Shown one piece after another: positions 34,032-41,963 of a stretch of 46,537 nucleotides of DNA. The translations under genes were made by a program, and so were the position numbers. The stretch's first letter is position 1; every line of letters starts with the position of its first letter. Under the pieces are notes generated by a model that did no database searches, was not told the origin of the DNA, and saw only the letters and a list, made by a program, of their open reading frames with translations. Source of the stretch: an uncultured Syntrophobacterales bacterium (GTDB lineage: Bacteria; Desulfobacterota; Syntrophia; Syntrophales; UBA5619); the NCBI GenBank assembly GCA_903928915.1, contig CAIYSL010000005.1, positions 1 to 46,537 on the forward strand, written 5' to 3'.

Positions 34032-35931
34032 CTGTTGTCCCCGGCCCCGGGAGATGCGGAAAGGCATCGGCCCCGTGGGGGATGAACATGGCGGCCATGA
34101 ACTCCTCCTGGAAGTCTTTCGCAAGGGTCAGTTCGAGATATTCGACCTCCCGTGCAACGGCCTCTGCATCCCGCCGTTTCTCACGGTTTAGCAGGGCGGC
34201 CCGCGCCCCGTCGCCCGCCGCGTTGCCGACGGACGAGACGTGGTCGAGGTCGCAATCGGGGAACACTCCCAGGAGCATGGCCGACTTCTTGTCGATATAG
34301 CTGCCGAAGGCCCCTGCCAGGATCACCCGGTCCAGCATCGCGATCCCCAGCCGTTTCATCATCAGTTTTGCGCCCGCATACAGGGCGCCCTTGGCCAGCT
34401 GGACGCTGCGGACGTCCTGCTGGCTGATCGTGATCGCCTTATCCAGCTGAGTCTCTTCCGGCCAGGCGATGACGAACTCCTGTCTCCCGTCGGTCGTGCG
34501 GAGTCGCGGCGTTTGACAGTCGCTTCGAAAGCGGCCGCTCTGATCGATGATGCCGGCCCGGTAGAGCTCGGCCACCGCATCGATGATCCCGGAACCGCAA
34601 ATCCCCCTGGCGCCGGCGAGCGGGAACTCCGGCCTCCACCGCTCATCGCCGATGATCTTGAACGAGACCTCCCGCGTTTCGGAATCGATCCGGATCCGTT
34701 CGATCGCCCCCGGGGCCGCGCGCATGCCGAAGCTGATGTGCGCCCCTTCGAGGGCCGGGCCGGTGGCGCAGGAAGCGGAAAGAAGCTTTGTCCTGTTGCC
34801 CATCACCAGTTCGCCGTTGGTACCCACGTCGATGATCAGCACCCGCTCCTCGCGGCGGTAGGGCTCCAGGGCGATCAGCACCCCGACGTTGTCCGCACCG
34901 ACGAACCCCGCCTCCACCGGCAGCACATGGCAGTTGGCTGCCGGATGGACCGCAAGACCCAGGTCGCGCGCCTTGATGTCGAGACTGCGGTGGATGGCCG
35001 GAGCGAACGGGGCGACCCCCAGAGGACGCGGGTCGACACCGAGGAAGATGTGATGCATCGCCGTGTTCCCGACCACCGTCACTTCGAGGATATGACCGGG
35101 AGCGAGGCCGGCGGATTTGGTCACGCTGCGGATGAGGCCGTTCAGGCAGCCGATGATTGCGCCGCGGAGCGATTCGAGGCCGTCGGGGTGCTCCGTCGCG
35201 TAGGTGATCCGGGCGATCACGTCCTCGCCGTAGGCGACCTGGGGGTTCATGGCCGACTCGGCGGCGATGACCGTCCCCGCGGAGAGGCTGCAGAGGTACG
35301 CGGCGACGGTGGTAGAGCCGATGTCGACGGCCAAACCGTAGGCTTCCTCCACCTCGCCGGGATAGATGGCGACGATCTCCCGTTCGAGCCAGAGGGCCGC
35401 CGTAGCCTGCCAGTTTCCCTGCCGCAAGACACCGGGAAGCTCGCGCAGCACCGTATGATCGATCGTGGGCCGGGGAAGGTGGTAGCACTCGGCCAGGGTA
35501 GCGGCGAGGCGTTCGTAATCCCCCCGGGGATCGGTCAGGTCGGGGGGGAGAAGCTTCACCGGGAAGAGACGGACTGCGGGATTGAGCGTTATCGGCAGCT
35601 TCCCGGCCTCTTTTCTGATCGTTTGGGTGCTTCTGCGGCTTTCCTCCGGCACGAACAGGACGGCGTTCCCGCGTATTTCCGCTGCGCAGGCGAGCCGGAA
35701 CCCCTCGGCCCGCTCCTTCTGTTCGATGAAGCGGCACTCCTCAGGAGTGAACGGCGAAAGATTGGCGGTTCCCGCTTCGCATACGACGCGACACTTGCCG
35801 CAGCTCCGGGTTCCCCCGCAGACCGATTCGATGTCCACCCCCAGGGACCGTGCAGCTTCGAGGACGGTGCTCCCCGCCGGTACGGCGCTTCGCCTGCCGG
35901 AGGGTTGAAACACGACCTGATGCTTCTTCAT
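34009..35931 (-). CDS. RACo-like reductive activator of corrinoid proteins
   Basis: A 640-residue protein with an N-terminal plant-type 2Fe-2S ferredoxin (Cys38, Cys44, Cys47, Cys82 in CGGTRSCGKC and LACAAE), a linker, and a C-terminal ASKHA ATPase-like domain (LAVDIGSTTVAAYL, VVGNTAMHH, IIDVGTNGELV, GGNTAG-like AGAFGSYIDKKSA). RACo proteins use ATP and a low-potential electron to return inactive Co(II) corrinoid to Co(I). Its place beside two corrinoid proteins and methyltransferases fits. The weak ribosome-binding site and overlap with the DUF1638 gene end are notable. Length agrees with the family. Confidence 0.93.
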   Translation of the reverse strand: MKKHQVVFQPSGRRSAVPAGSTVLEAARSLGVDIESVCGGTRSCGKCRVVCEAGTANLSPFTPEECRFIEQKERAEGFRLACAAEIRGNAVLFVPEESRRSTQTIRKEAGKLPITLNPAVRLFPVKLLPPDLTDPRGDYERLAATLAECYHLPRPTIDHTVLRELPGVLRQGNWQATAALWLEREIVAIYPGEVEEAYGLAVDIGSTTVAAYLCSLSAGTVIAAESAMNPQVAYGEDVIARITYATEHPDGLESLRGAIIGCLNGLIRSVTKSAGLAPGHILEVTVVGNTAMHHIFLGVDPRPLGVAPFAPAIHRSLDIKARDLGLAVHPAANCHVLPVEAGFVGADNVGVLIALEPYRREERVLIIDVGTNGELVMGNRTKLLSASCATGPALEGAHISFGMRAAPGAIERIRIDSETREVSFKIIGDERWRPEFPLAGARGICGSGIIDAVAELYRAGIIDQSGRFRSDCQTPRLRTTDGRQEFVIAWPEETQLDKAITISQQDVRSVQLAKGALYAGAKLMMKRLGIAMLDRVILAGAFGSYIDKKSAMLLGVFPDCDLDHVSSVGNAAGDGARAALLNREKRRDAEAVAREVEYLELTLAKDFQEEFMAAMFIPHGADAFPHLPGPGTTATGPSPG

Positions 35932-36088
35932 TGCCTGTGCTCTCCGTCTGTCGTAGTCTTGACCCGCCCGGCCCCGGTGCGGGCCCCGGCCTCCACCCCG
36001 TAATTCCCGAGAGCCCCCCTATCATATTCCCGGGGAGATGTCGAACGGATTTAAGGGGATCGGCCTCTCCCCGCTGCGGCCGGCGGTC

Positions 36089-36661
36089 TCAGTCCGGGGG
36101 CAGGTTCCGGAGGTCCTCCGGGGTGTTGATGTTAAGGAACATCGCGCCGCCGGGGTCGAAGGAGTTCAGGACCTCGGGCTCGATCCTGAGGAGCCGCTGG
36201 CTTGGGTACAGCTCCTTGATCTGCCGGCGGCCCTTCACGAGGAGGCTGCGGATGACGGGGAGGCAGCGCCGGGAGTAGACGGCATGGAGCGGCTGGAGGC
36301 CGTCGGGCGGTGCCGGGACCACGATGTCGTACCCCGCAGCCAGGGAGGTCATGTACTCGATGAAGGGGCGGTTGAGGAAGGGGATGTCGCAGGCTACCAC
36401 AAAGGCGTAATCGTCGGAGGCGGTGAACAGGCCGGTGTACAGCCCGCCGAGGGCGCCCGTGCCCGGGAGGATGTCGGTGACCAGGGCGCAGTCCTGGTCG
36501 AGATGGGCGAACGGGTCCGCGGCAACGATGATCACCTCGCGAAAGAGCGAACGGAGCACACCGACGGTCCGGTCGATCAGCCGCCGGCCGCCTACGGTGA
36601 GAAAGGCCTTGTCCTGTCCCATCCGGGTGTTGCCGCCGCCGGCGAGGACGATACCGGTCAT
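36089..36661 (-). CDS. mobA: molybdenum cofactor guanylyltransferase
   Basis: The 190-residue protein has the nucleotidyltransferase motif LAGGGNTRMGQDKA at the N-terminus, the metal-binding VACDIPFL near 95, PLHAVYSR and the C-terminal NINTPEDL, all MobA marks. It attaches GMP to molybdopterin to make the guanine-dinucleotide form used by formate dehydrogenases and related enzymes, which suits a Wood-Ljungdahl organism. ATG 36661 has GGGAGGAAGG upstream. It stands alone, divergent from queF. Confidence 0.93.
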   Translation of the reverse strand: MTGIVLAGGGNTRMGQDKAFLTVGGRRLIDRTVGVLRSLFREVIIVAADPFAHLDQDCALVTDILPGTGALGGLYTGLFTASDDYAFVVACDIPFLNRPFIEYMTSLAAGYDIVVPAPPDGLQPLHAVYSRRCLPVIRSLLVKGRRQIKELYPSQRLLRIEPEVLNSFDPGGAMFLNINTPEDLRNLPPD

Positions 36662-36935
36662 GCCTTCCTCCCTCTGGTCTTGCGCCGCGGAATCCGCCGT
36701 GGTGCTCGGCAGGGATTATTAGCCCACCCCGGTTTATTTGGCAATGGTTTTTCCGCTGCCTTCGTCTCCCCCGGTCCGGACGGGGGGCCTAGGCTGCGGG
36801 AAGGCCGCGGTCAGCGGGGATCAGCGGTGAAAAGATTTGAACGCCGCAGCGAGTTATGGTAGGCATAGCCGAGAGTTACGCTTGGGAAGCATGCCGCTGC
36901 GGGAGACCGGCAGGAAGGACGACCAGGGTGATCCG
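36662..36935. other. divergent mobA-queF gap
   Basis: This 274-base gap shows no supported gene. It carries an AT-richer run (about 36714-36755) likely to hold promoter elements, but no clear -35/-10 pair. No preQ1 riboswitch was recognised upstream of queF. Confidence 0.3.
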
Positions 36936-37367
36936 ATGAAGAAGGGGTTGACAGCGAAGGGGGACCTGAAGAGCCTGACGCTCCTCGGGACAACGGGGAA
37001 GGGGAAGGGGAAGGGGAGGGGTGCCCCGGGCCGGTCGCTGGAGGCCTTCCCGAACCACCATTCCGGGCGTGACTATACGGTCACCCTGCGGACGGAGGAG
37101 TTCACCTGCGTCTGCCCGCTCACCGGGCAGCCGGACTTCGCCCGGATCGCAATCCGGTACATCCCCGATAAGCTGATCCTGGAATCGAAATCGCTCAAGC
37201 TCTACCTGCAATCCTTCCGGAACGCCGGGACGTTCCACGAGCACGTGGCCAACGTGATCCTCGACGATGTGGTGGCCGCCCTCAGCCCGCGGTGGTGCAA
37301 GATCACCGCCGATTTCGCCGTCCGGGGCGGCATCGCCATCTCCGTGGACGCGGAATTCACCAAGTAG
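36936..37367 (+). CDS. queF: NADPH-dependent 7-cyano-7-deazaguanine reductase, QueF
   Basis: This 143-residue protein is the short (unimodular) QueF type that reduces preQ0 to preQ1 for tRNA queuosine. The catalytic Cys lies in EFTCVCPLTGQPDFA, followed by the QueF motif ESKSLKLYLQSFRN and FHEHVAN. ATG 36936 has GGGTGA five bases upstream. A frame opening at 36837 adds 33 residues with no family match and is rejected. A Lys/Gly-rich run near residues 20-32 is a local oddity. Confidence 0.95.
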   Translation: MKKGLTAKGDLKSLTLLGTTGKGKGKGRGAPGRSLEAFPNHHSGRDYTVTLRTEEFTCVCPLTGQPDFARIAIRYIPDKLILESKSLKLYLQSFRNAGTFHEHVANVILDDVVAALSPRWCKITADFAVRGGIAISVDAEFTK

Positions 37368-37492
37368 GCGGCTGATGCTCCCCGGGCCGGCGGGCTGGCC
37401 GTGCCGGGATGCCGGCGCTTTGCGGCGAAACCGCGACGCCTGGCCGCGCTTCGCCCCGCGGGGGGTACGGGTGCCGGAAACTTTGTCTTGAT

Positions 37493-37523
37493 AAAATCGG
37501 CCATCGGCGGTAGGAAAATCGGC
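37493..37523 (+). promoter_or_regulatory. pair of AAAATCGGC direct repeats upstream of paaK
   Basis: Two identical 9-bp repeats (37493-37501 and 37515-37523) lie 22 bases apart, about two helical turns, just before the paaK ribosome-binding site. This spacing suits a dimeric repressor or activator site. No regulator gene is adjacent. Confidence 0.35.
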
Positions 37524-37546
37524 TACTACGAACGCGGAGGATGTGC

Positions 37547-38845
37547 ATGTACTGGGAACAAGAGATAGAAACGATCGACCGGAAAAGCCTCGCGAAGCTG
37601 CAGGCCTCCCGGCTCGCCGCGACCCTGGAGCAGGCGAAGCGGTCGAGCCATTACGGCGGGCTCTTCGAACGGACGGGGCTGGATACGGCGCGCATCCGGT
37701 CGGCTGCGGACGTGGAGATGCTCCCGCTCACGACGAAAGAGGACCTGCGCGAACAGTGGCCCTACGGGTTTCTCGCCTGCTCCCGCGACGAGCTGGTGCG
37801 GATGCACTCCTCCTCCGGCACGACCGGGCGGGCCACGGTGATCTTCCACACCGCCTCCGACATTGCCGCCTGGACCGACCTGCTCGCCCGGTCGATGTAC
37901 ATGACCGGGATGCGGCGATCCGACGTGTTCCAGAACATGATGACCTACGGCCTGTTCACGGGCGGGCTCGGGTTCCACTACGGGGCGGAGAAGATCGGGG
38001 CGCTGGTGATCCCCGCCGGGGCCGGCAACTCGAAGCGGCAGATCCAGCTGATGCGCGACTTCGACACCTCGGTCATTCACATCATCCCCAGCTATGCGCT
38101 CCACCTCTCGACGGTGTTCACCGAGACCGGCGTCGATCCCCGCCGGGACACGCGGCTGAAGATCGCCTTCCTCGGGGCGGAGCCCCATTCGGAAAAGATG
38201 CGGCTGAAGATCGAGGAGTTCTACGGCTTCAAGGGGTTCAACTCCTACGGCCTCTCCGAGATGAACGGGCCGGGGGTGGCCTTCGAGTGCCCCGAGCAGC
38301 AGGGGATGCACATCTGGGAGGACAACTACATCGTCGAGATCATCGACCCGGAAACGGGAAAGCCGCTCCCCGACGGCCAGGAGGGCGAACTGGTGTTGAC
38401 GACCCTCCGGCGGGAGGGGATGCCGATCCTCCGCTACCGCACCAAGGACCTGACTCGGATCCTCCCCGGCCCCTGCCCCTGCGGCCGGACCCACCGCAGG
38501 ATCGAGCGGATCAAGGGGCGTACCGACGACATGATGATCCTCAAGGGGGTGAACATCTTCCCGATACAGATCGAGAAGAAGCTGATGGAGATCCCCGGGG
38601 TGGGGACCAACTTCCAGATCATCCTCGACCGGGAGGGGTACAACGACTCGCTGACCGTGAAGGTGGAGATCAAGGGCGAGTTCTTCGGCGGCGACCTCCG
38701 GGAGCTCGAGGCGCTCCGGCGGAGGGTCGTGGAGGAGCTCCGCAGCGACATCCTGATCACCCCGCACGTGGACCTGGTCGAGCCGGACAGCCTCCCGAAG
38801 AGCGAGGGCAAGGCGGTGCGCGTCATCGATAACCGGAAGGAGTGA
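37547..38845 (+). CDS. paaK: phenylacetate-CoA ligase family, AMP-forming
   Basis: A 432-residue adenylate-forming enzyme with the AMP-binding loop SSSGTTGRATV near 88-98, NSYGLSEMNGPG, the RYRTKDL hinge and a C-terminal Lys in PKSEGKAVRV. It makes aryl-acyl-CoA thioesters (phenylacetate or related aromatic acids) from acid, ATP and CoA. ATG 37547 has GCGGAGG six bases upstream and is preferred over ATG 37541. An ACT-domain gene follows directly, a pairing common in anaerobes that ferment aromatic amino acids, but no indolepyruvate oxidoreductase genes are present. Confidence 0.94.
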   Translation: MYWEQEIETIDRKSLAKLQASRLAATLEQAKRSSHYGGLFERTGLDTARIRSAADVEMLPLTTKEDLREQWPYGFLACSRDELVRMHSSSGTTGRATVIFHTASDIAAWTDLLARSMYMTGMRRSDVFQNMMTYGLFTGGLGFHYGAEKIGALVIPAGAGNSKRQIQLMRDFDTSVIHIIPSYALHLSTVFTETGVDPRRDTRLKIAFLGAEPHSEKMRLKIEEFYGFKGFNSYGLSEMNGPGVAFECPEQQGMHIWEDNYIVEIIDPETGKPLPDGQEGELVLTTLRREGMPILRYRTKDLTRILPGPCPCGRTHRRIERIKGRTDDMMILKGVNIFPIQIEKKLMEIPGVGTNFQIILDREGYNDSLTVKVEIKGEFFGGDLRELEALRRRVVEELRSDILITPHVDLVEPDSLPKSEGKAVRVIDNRKE

Positions 38846-38856
38846 AAGGAGGGGCC

Positions 38857-39312
38857 ATGATTACCCATCAGCTATCGATTTTCGCCGAGAACAAGCCGGG
38901 CCGGCTGGCGGCGGTGACGCAGGCCCTGGGCAGGGAAAAGATCAACATCCGGGCGACGACGATCGCCACCTCCGACACCTTCGGCGTGATCACGCTGATC
39001 GTCGACGACCCTCCCCGGGCGGAGGCGGTTCTGAAGAAGGCCGGGATGACGGTGCGGCTGAGCCCGGTCCTGGCCGTGGTGATACCGGACGAGCCGGGCG
39101 GGCTCGACCGGCTGACGCAGCTTATGTATGCCGAGAAGATCAACATCAACAACGCCTACGGGTTCGTCCTGGAGGGGGGGCAGAAGGCGATATTCGTGGT
39201 CAGCGTCGATCGCGTCGAGGCGGCAGAGAAGCTCCTCGAAGCGCACGGGTTTCAGACCCTGGACAGCCAGTCCCTGTCGGCGATCGAACCGATCCATAAC
39301 CCGAAGCGATGA
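38857..39312 (+). CDS. tandem ACT-domain protein
   Basis: This 151-residue protein consists of two ACT domains (QLSIFAENKPGRLAAVTQAL at the start; AVVIPDEPGGLDRLTQLMY from about 72). ACT domains bind amino acids. The protein sits downstream of paaK, a widespread pairing, and may sense aromatic amino acids or assist the ligase. ATG 38857 has AAGGAGG five bases upstream; GTG 38842 is an in-frame alternative. No enzyme domain is attached. Confidence 0.9.
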   Translation: MITHQLSIFAENKPGRLAAVTQALGREKINIRATTIATSDTFGVITLIVDDPPRAEAVLKKAGMTVRLSPVLAVVIPDEPGGLDRLTQLMYAEKININNAYGFVLEGGQKAIFVVSVDRVEAAEKLLEAHGFQTLDSQSLSAIEPIHNPKR

Positions 39313-39322
39313 GGGGGAAGCG

Positions 39323-39757
39323 ATGACACACTCCGACGCGGGACGGTATGCGGCCAAACACGGAAACGGAACACTCGACCAGGGGATAGCCGCGGCGGTC
39401 CGCGCCAAGCTCACGGCCGGGGAACTGGCCTGCGCCAGCGCGGAGCGGATCGCTTCCGAGCTGGGCGTGGCCATGGCGGAGGTGGGCCGGACCGCCGACC
39501 TGCTGGAGATCAGGATCGGCCGCTGCCAGTTGGGACTGTTCGGGTACGACGCCCCGGGCGGCAGGACCGTGCAGCCGGCCACCGCGGTAGACGAGGGTCT
39601 GGAGGCGGCCATCCGGGCCGGCCTGGCCGACGGCAGGCTTCCCTGCGCAACGGCCTGGAAGATCGCCGCCGACCGGAAGCTCGCCCGGATGGACGTGTGC
39701 TCCGCCTGCGAGAAGCTGAAGATCAAGGTGAAGCCTTGCCAGCTCGGGGCCTTCTAG
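39323..39757 (+). CDS. small protein with two tandem Cys-containing repeats, function unknown
   Basis: A 144-residue soluble protein built of two similar units of about 50 residues. Unit 1 runs from about 21 to 73 (IAAAVRAKLTAGELACASA ... RIGRCQLGLFG) and unit 2 from about 92 to 144 (LEAAIRAGLADGRLPCATA ... KVKPCQLGAF). Each has a Cys in an A/P-C-A motif and a Cys in a CQLG motif, with a helix-turn-helix-like middle (IASELGVAMAEVGRTAD in unit 1). The paired cysteines suggest metal or Fe-S binding. ATG 39323 follows GAGGGGGAAG and lies ten bases after the ACT gene. The family is not recognised by name. Confidence 0.82.
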   Translation: MTHSDAGRYAAKHGNGTLDQGIAAAVRAKLTAGELACASAERIASELGVAMAEVGRTADLLEIRIGRCQLGLFGYDAPGGRTVQPATAVDEGLEAAIRAGLADGRLPCATAWKIAADRKLARMDVCSACEKLKIKVKPCQLGAF

Positions 39758-39759
39758 GA

Positions 39760-39877
39760 GGCTGTTGAAAGACGCCACCTGCGGCGTTTCCCTCATCCTT
39801 CGCCGTTCAACGTACCCAAGGTACGCCTCACGGCTCAGGATAGCGGGGGCCTTGCATCCGGGTATTTTTGAACAGCC
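39760..39877. repeat. MITE-like palindromic repeat element
   Basis: A 118-base element is bounded by 11-bp imperfect inverted repeats (39760-39770 and 39867-39877, one mismatch) and contains an internal hairpin (CGTACC/GGTACG). It lies between convergent genes and ends in a TATTTTTG run, so it may also act as a terminator. No transposase is present. Elements with GGCTGTT.AAA ends are frequent in deltaproteobacterial intergenic DNA. Possible target duplication was not clear. Confidence 0.6.
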
Positions 39878-39910
39878 GCTAGACGAGAGGTATGCCCCAG
39901 AAGCGGGGTG

Positions 39911-40633
39911 TCAGTCGGTGGCCTGCAGGGCCCTCTCCAGGCAGCAGCCCAGGATCTTCTGGATCGTCTCGGCGTTGCGCCGGGCGTGCCAGAGGATCTT
40001 CTCCATGGTCAGCTCCTTGTCCTCTAGGCCGTGGGCGAAGTTGTCCACCGAGCAGAGCGAGGCGTAGGGGAGCCCCAGCTCCTGGGCGACGATCGCCTCG
40101 CTCGCCATGGTCATCCCCACGATGTCGGCGAACTGCGCCATCATCGCGATCTCGGCCCGCGTCTCGAGGCGGGGGCCGGCGGTCTGCCAGTAGATCCCCC
40201 CGTCGACCACCTCGGCGCCGCAGGCGCGCGCCGCCGTCAGGATCGTCTGGCGCACCTCCCCGTTCAAGACCGGCGCGATGTGAACGGCCTTTCCCTGTAC
40301 AGCGGTGGGCCCCGGCTGCGGCATCAGGTAGTCGTCGGGAACGACGAGCATCCCCGGCTTCAGGCGTCGCTTGAGCGAACCCGTTGAATTGACCCCCAGG
40401 ACCGCCCCGACCCCCAGCTCCTTGAGGGCCTGCAGGTTTGCCGGGTGGTTGATCAGGTGCGGCAGGATGTGGTGGTCGGGGTCGATCCCGTGGCGGGGGA
40501 CGAACACCACCTCGGCGGAGCGTAGCACCAGCGCCGGGCCGAAGACTGTCTGTAGTCGCTCTTCGCGCAGCTCCGCGAAGATCCCCTTGCCCCGCAGAAA
40601 GACCGTTCCCGAGATGATGCCCAGGGGTTTCAT
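39911..40633 (-). CDS. MTA / purine nucleoside phosphorylase family
   Basis: This 240-residue protein belongs to the MTAP/PNP family: LGIISGTVFL at the start, phosphate-site PRHGIDPDH, GVNSTGSLK, GPRLETRAEI and GMTMASEAIVAQELGLPYASL. It splits methylthioadenosine or purine nucleosides with phosphate to the base and sugar-1-phosphate. Substrate choice between MTA and 6-oxopurines cannot be settled by eye. ATG has GGAGGAGG upstream. It is transcribed alone, convergent with the duplicated-Cys gene across the repeat element. Confidence 0.88.
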   Translation of the reverse strand: MKPLGIISGTVFLRGKGIFAELREERLQTVFGPALVLRSAEVVFVPRHGIDPDHHILPHLINHPANLQALKELGVGAVLGVNSTGSLKRRLKPGMLVVPDDYLMPQPGPTAVQGKAVHIAPVLNGEVRQTILTAARACGAEVVDGGIYWQTAGPRLETRAEIAMMAQFADIVGMTMASEAIVAQELGLPYASLCSVDNFAHGLEDKELTMEKILWHARRNAETIQKILGCCLERALQATD

Positions 40634-40795
40634 GCCTCCTCCTTCCGGCCTCGGCGATGGCGCAGAAGCCTATCCCGCATGCGGTCCAGCCTATAGCAGT
40701 TTTGCCGTTCCTTGTCAAAGCGGAGGTCGAGCCGGCGAAGGCCGGACCGGCCGGCGTGCCCTGTTTCCGGCGCGGAAAAGGTGCCGGCGTCAGCC

Positions 40796-40824
40796 TTGAC
40801 ATCCGCAGCCCGAGTGTGCATAGT
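40796..40824 (+). promoter_or_regulatory. sigma-70-type promoter for trxA
   Basis: A perfect -35 TTGACA (40796-40801) is separated by exactly 17 bases from CATAGT (40819-40824, four of six matches to TATAAT). The trxA start at 40850 follows after a short leader with AAAGGAGGAG. It probably drives trxA-bamD. Confidence 0.6.
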
Positions 40825-40849
40825 GGTACATAACCAAAAGGAGGAGCAT

Positions 40850-41179
40850 ATGGCGAGCGCAAACCTGACGAACGTAAACGACGCGAACTTCGAACAGGAG
40901 ATCCTGAAGGGCGACAAGCCCGCCCTGGTCGATTTCTGGGCCCCCTGGTGCGGCCCCTGCAAGGCCCTCGGTCCCCTGGTGGAGGCACTGGCGGACCAGT
41001 ACCATGAGCAGGTCACGGTGGCGAAGGTCAACGTGGACGAAAATCCCAAGACTGCCGCCTCCTACGGCGTACGGAGCATCCCCACGGTGCTGCTGTTCAA
41101 AGAGGGGAAGGTTCTCGACACGCTGATCGGCCTGGTCCCCAAGGACCGCCTGGAGAACTTCCTCAAGAAGGCGCTGTAG
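40850..41179 (+). CDS. trxA: thioredoxin
   Basis: This 109-residue protein has the WCGPC active site (Cys34, Cys37), the buried Asp in ALVDFWAP, and the cis-Pro in RSIPTVLLF, the full thioredoxin pattern. It reduces disulfides in the cytoplasm. ATG 40850 is preceded by AAAGGAGGAG; a longer frame from 40712 runs through the promoter and is rejected. The bamD gene follows after 25 bases. Confidence 0.97.
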   Translation: MASANLTNVNDANFEQEILKGDKPALVDFWAPWCGPCKALGPLVEALADQYHEQVTVAKVNVDENPKTAASYGVRSIPTVLLFKEGKVLDTLIGLVPKDRLENFLKKAL

Positions 41180-41204
41180 GGTGCTGCGGCGAAAGGGGGC
41201 GACC

Positions 41205-41963
41205 GTGCGTAACAGAAGAATCCTTCCTCTGCTTATCGTCCTGGTGGTGATCATCTCCGGGTGCCAGTTCAGCTGGCCCTGGCAGAAGCGGGTGGACCTC
41301 ACCCGCGCGACCCCGGACGGGCTGTACCAGCAGGGGGTCGCCTACTACCAGAACGGCAGCTACAAGAAGGCGGTCGAAGTATTCCAGCGCCTCAAGGAGG
41401 AATACCCCTTGAGCAAGTTCGCCATCATGGCGGAGCTGGGGATCGCCGATTCCCATTTCAGCGACGAGGCGTGGCCCGAGGCCGAACTGGCCTACAGCGA
41501 ATTCGTCAACCTCCACCCGACCAACGAGAACCTCCCCTATGTCCTGTACCAGCTCGGGTTGTGCCACTACAACCAGATGGCCACGATCGACCGCGACCAG
41601 TCGGAGACGCGCAAGGCCCTCCGGGAGTTCGAGCGGCTGACCGCGCGATTTCCCAACAGCAAGTTCGCCTTCATGGCCGAGAAGATGATCCGGGAGTGCA
41701 AGAAGGTCCTGGGGGAGCAGGAGTTCTACGTGGGCGAATTCTACTTCAACAGCAAGAACTACCAGGCGGCCCTGAAGCGATTCGAGCGGGTCGCCCGGGA
41801 TTATCCGAACGTGGGCCTCGACTACAAGGTGAGCTACTATCTGATCGAAACCAAGCGCCGTCTCGCCGAGGCCGATGTGAACCGGAAGTCCGACGAAAAG
41901 CGGGGGGTGTTGACCCCGCCGGTGATGCGGCGCGCGGGCGGGGAGCAGCCTCCGCTGTATTAA
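41205..41963 (+). CDS. bamD: outer-membrane assembly lipoprotein BamD
   Basis: The 252-residue protein has a lipoprotein signal (MRNRRILPLL, hydrophobic core, lipobox IISGC with the Cys near 20) and TPR-like helices (LYQQGVAYYQNGSYKKAVEVFQ, SKFAIMAELGIADSHF, KFAFMAEKMIRECKK), as in BamD/ComL. It helps the BAM machine insert outer-membrane proteins, so the cell is diderm. GTG 41205 has AAGGGGG six bases upstream and is preferred over GTG 41181. Its stop shares a TTAA with the convergent kinase gene. Confidence 0.93.
   Translation: MRNRRILPLLIVLVVIISGCQFSWPWQKRVDLTRATPDGLYQQGVAYYQNGSYKKAVEVFQRLKEEYPLSKFAIMAELGIADSHFSDEAWPEAELAYSEFVNLHPTNENLPYVLYQLGLCHYNQMATIDRDQSETRKALREFERLTARFPNSKFAFMAEKMIRECKKVLGEQEFYVGEFYFNSKNYQAALKRFERVARDYPNVGLDYKVSYYLIETKRRLAEADVNRKSDEKRGVLTPPVMRRAGGEQPPLY

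Noticed and set aside
36662-36935. preQ1 riboswitch upstream of queF
   Set aside because: No recognisable preQ1 aptamer hairpin with an A-rich tail next to the ribosome-binding site.
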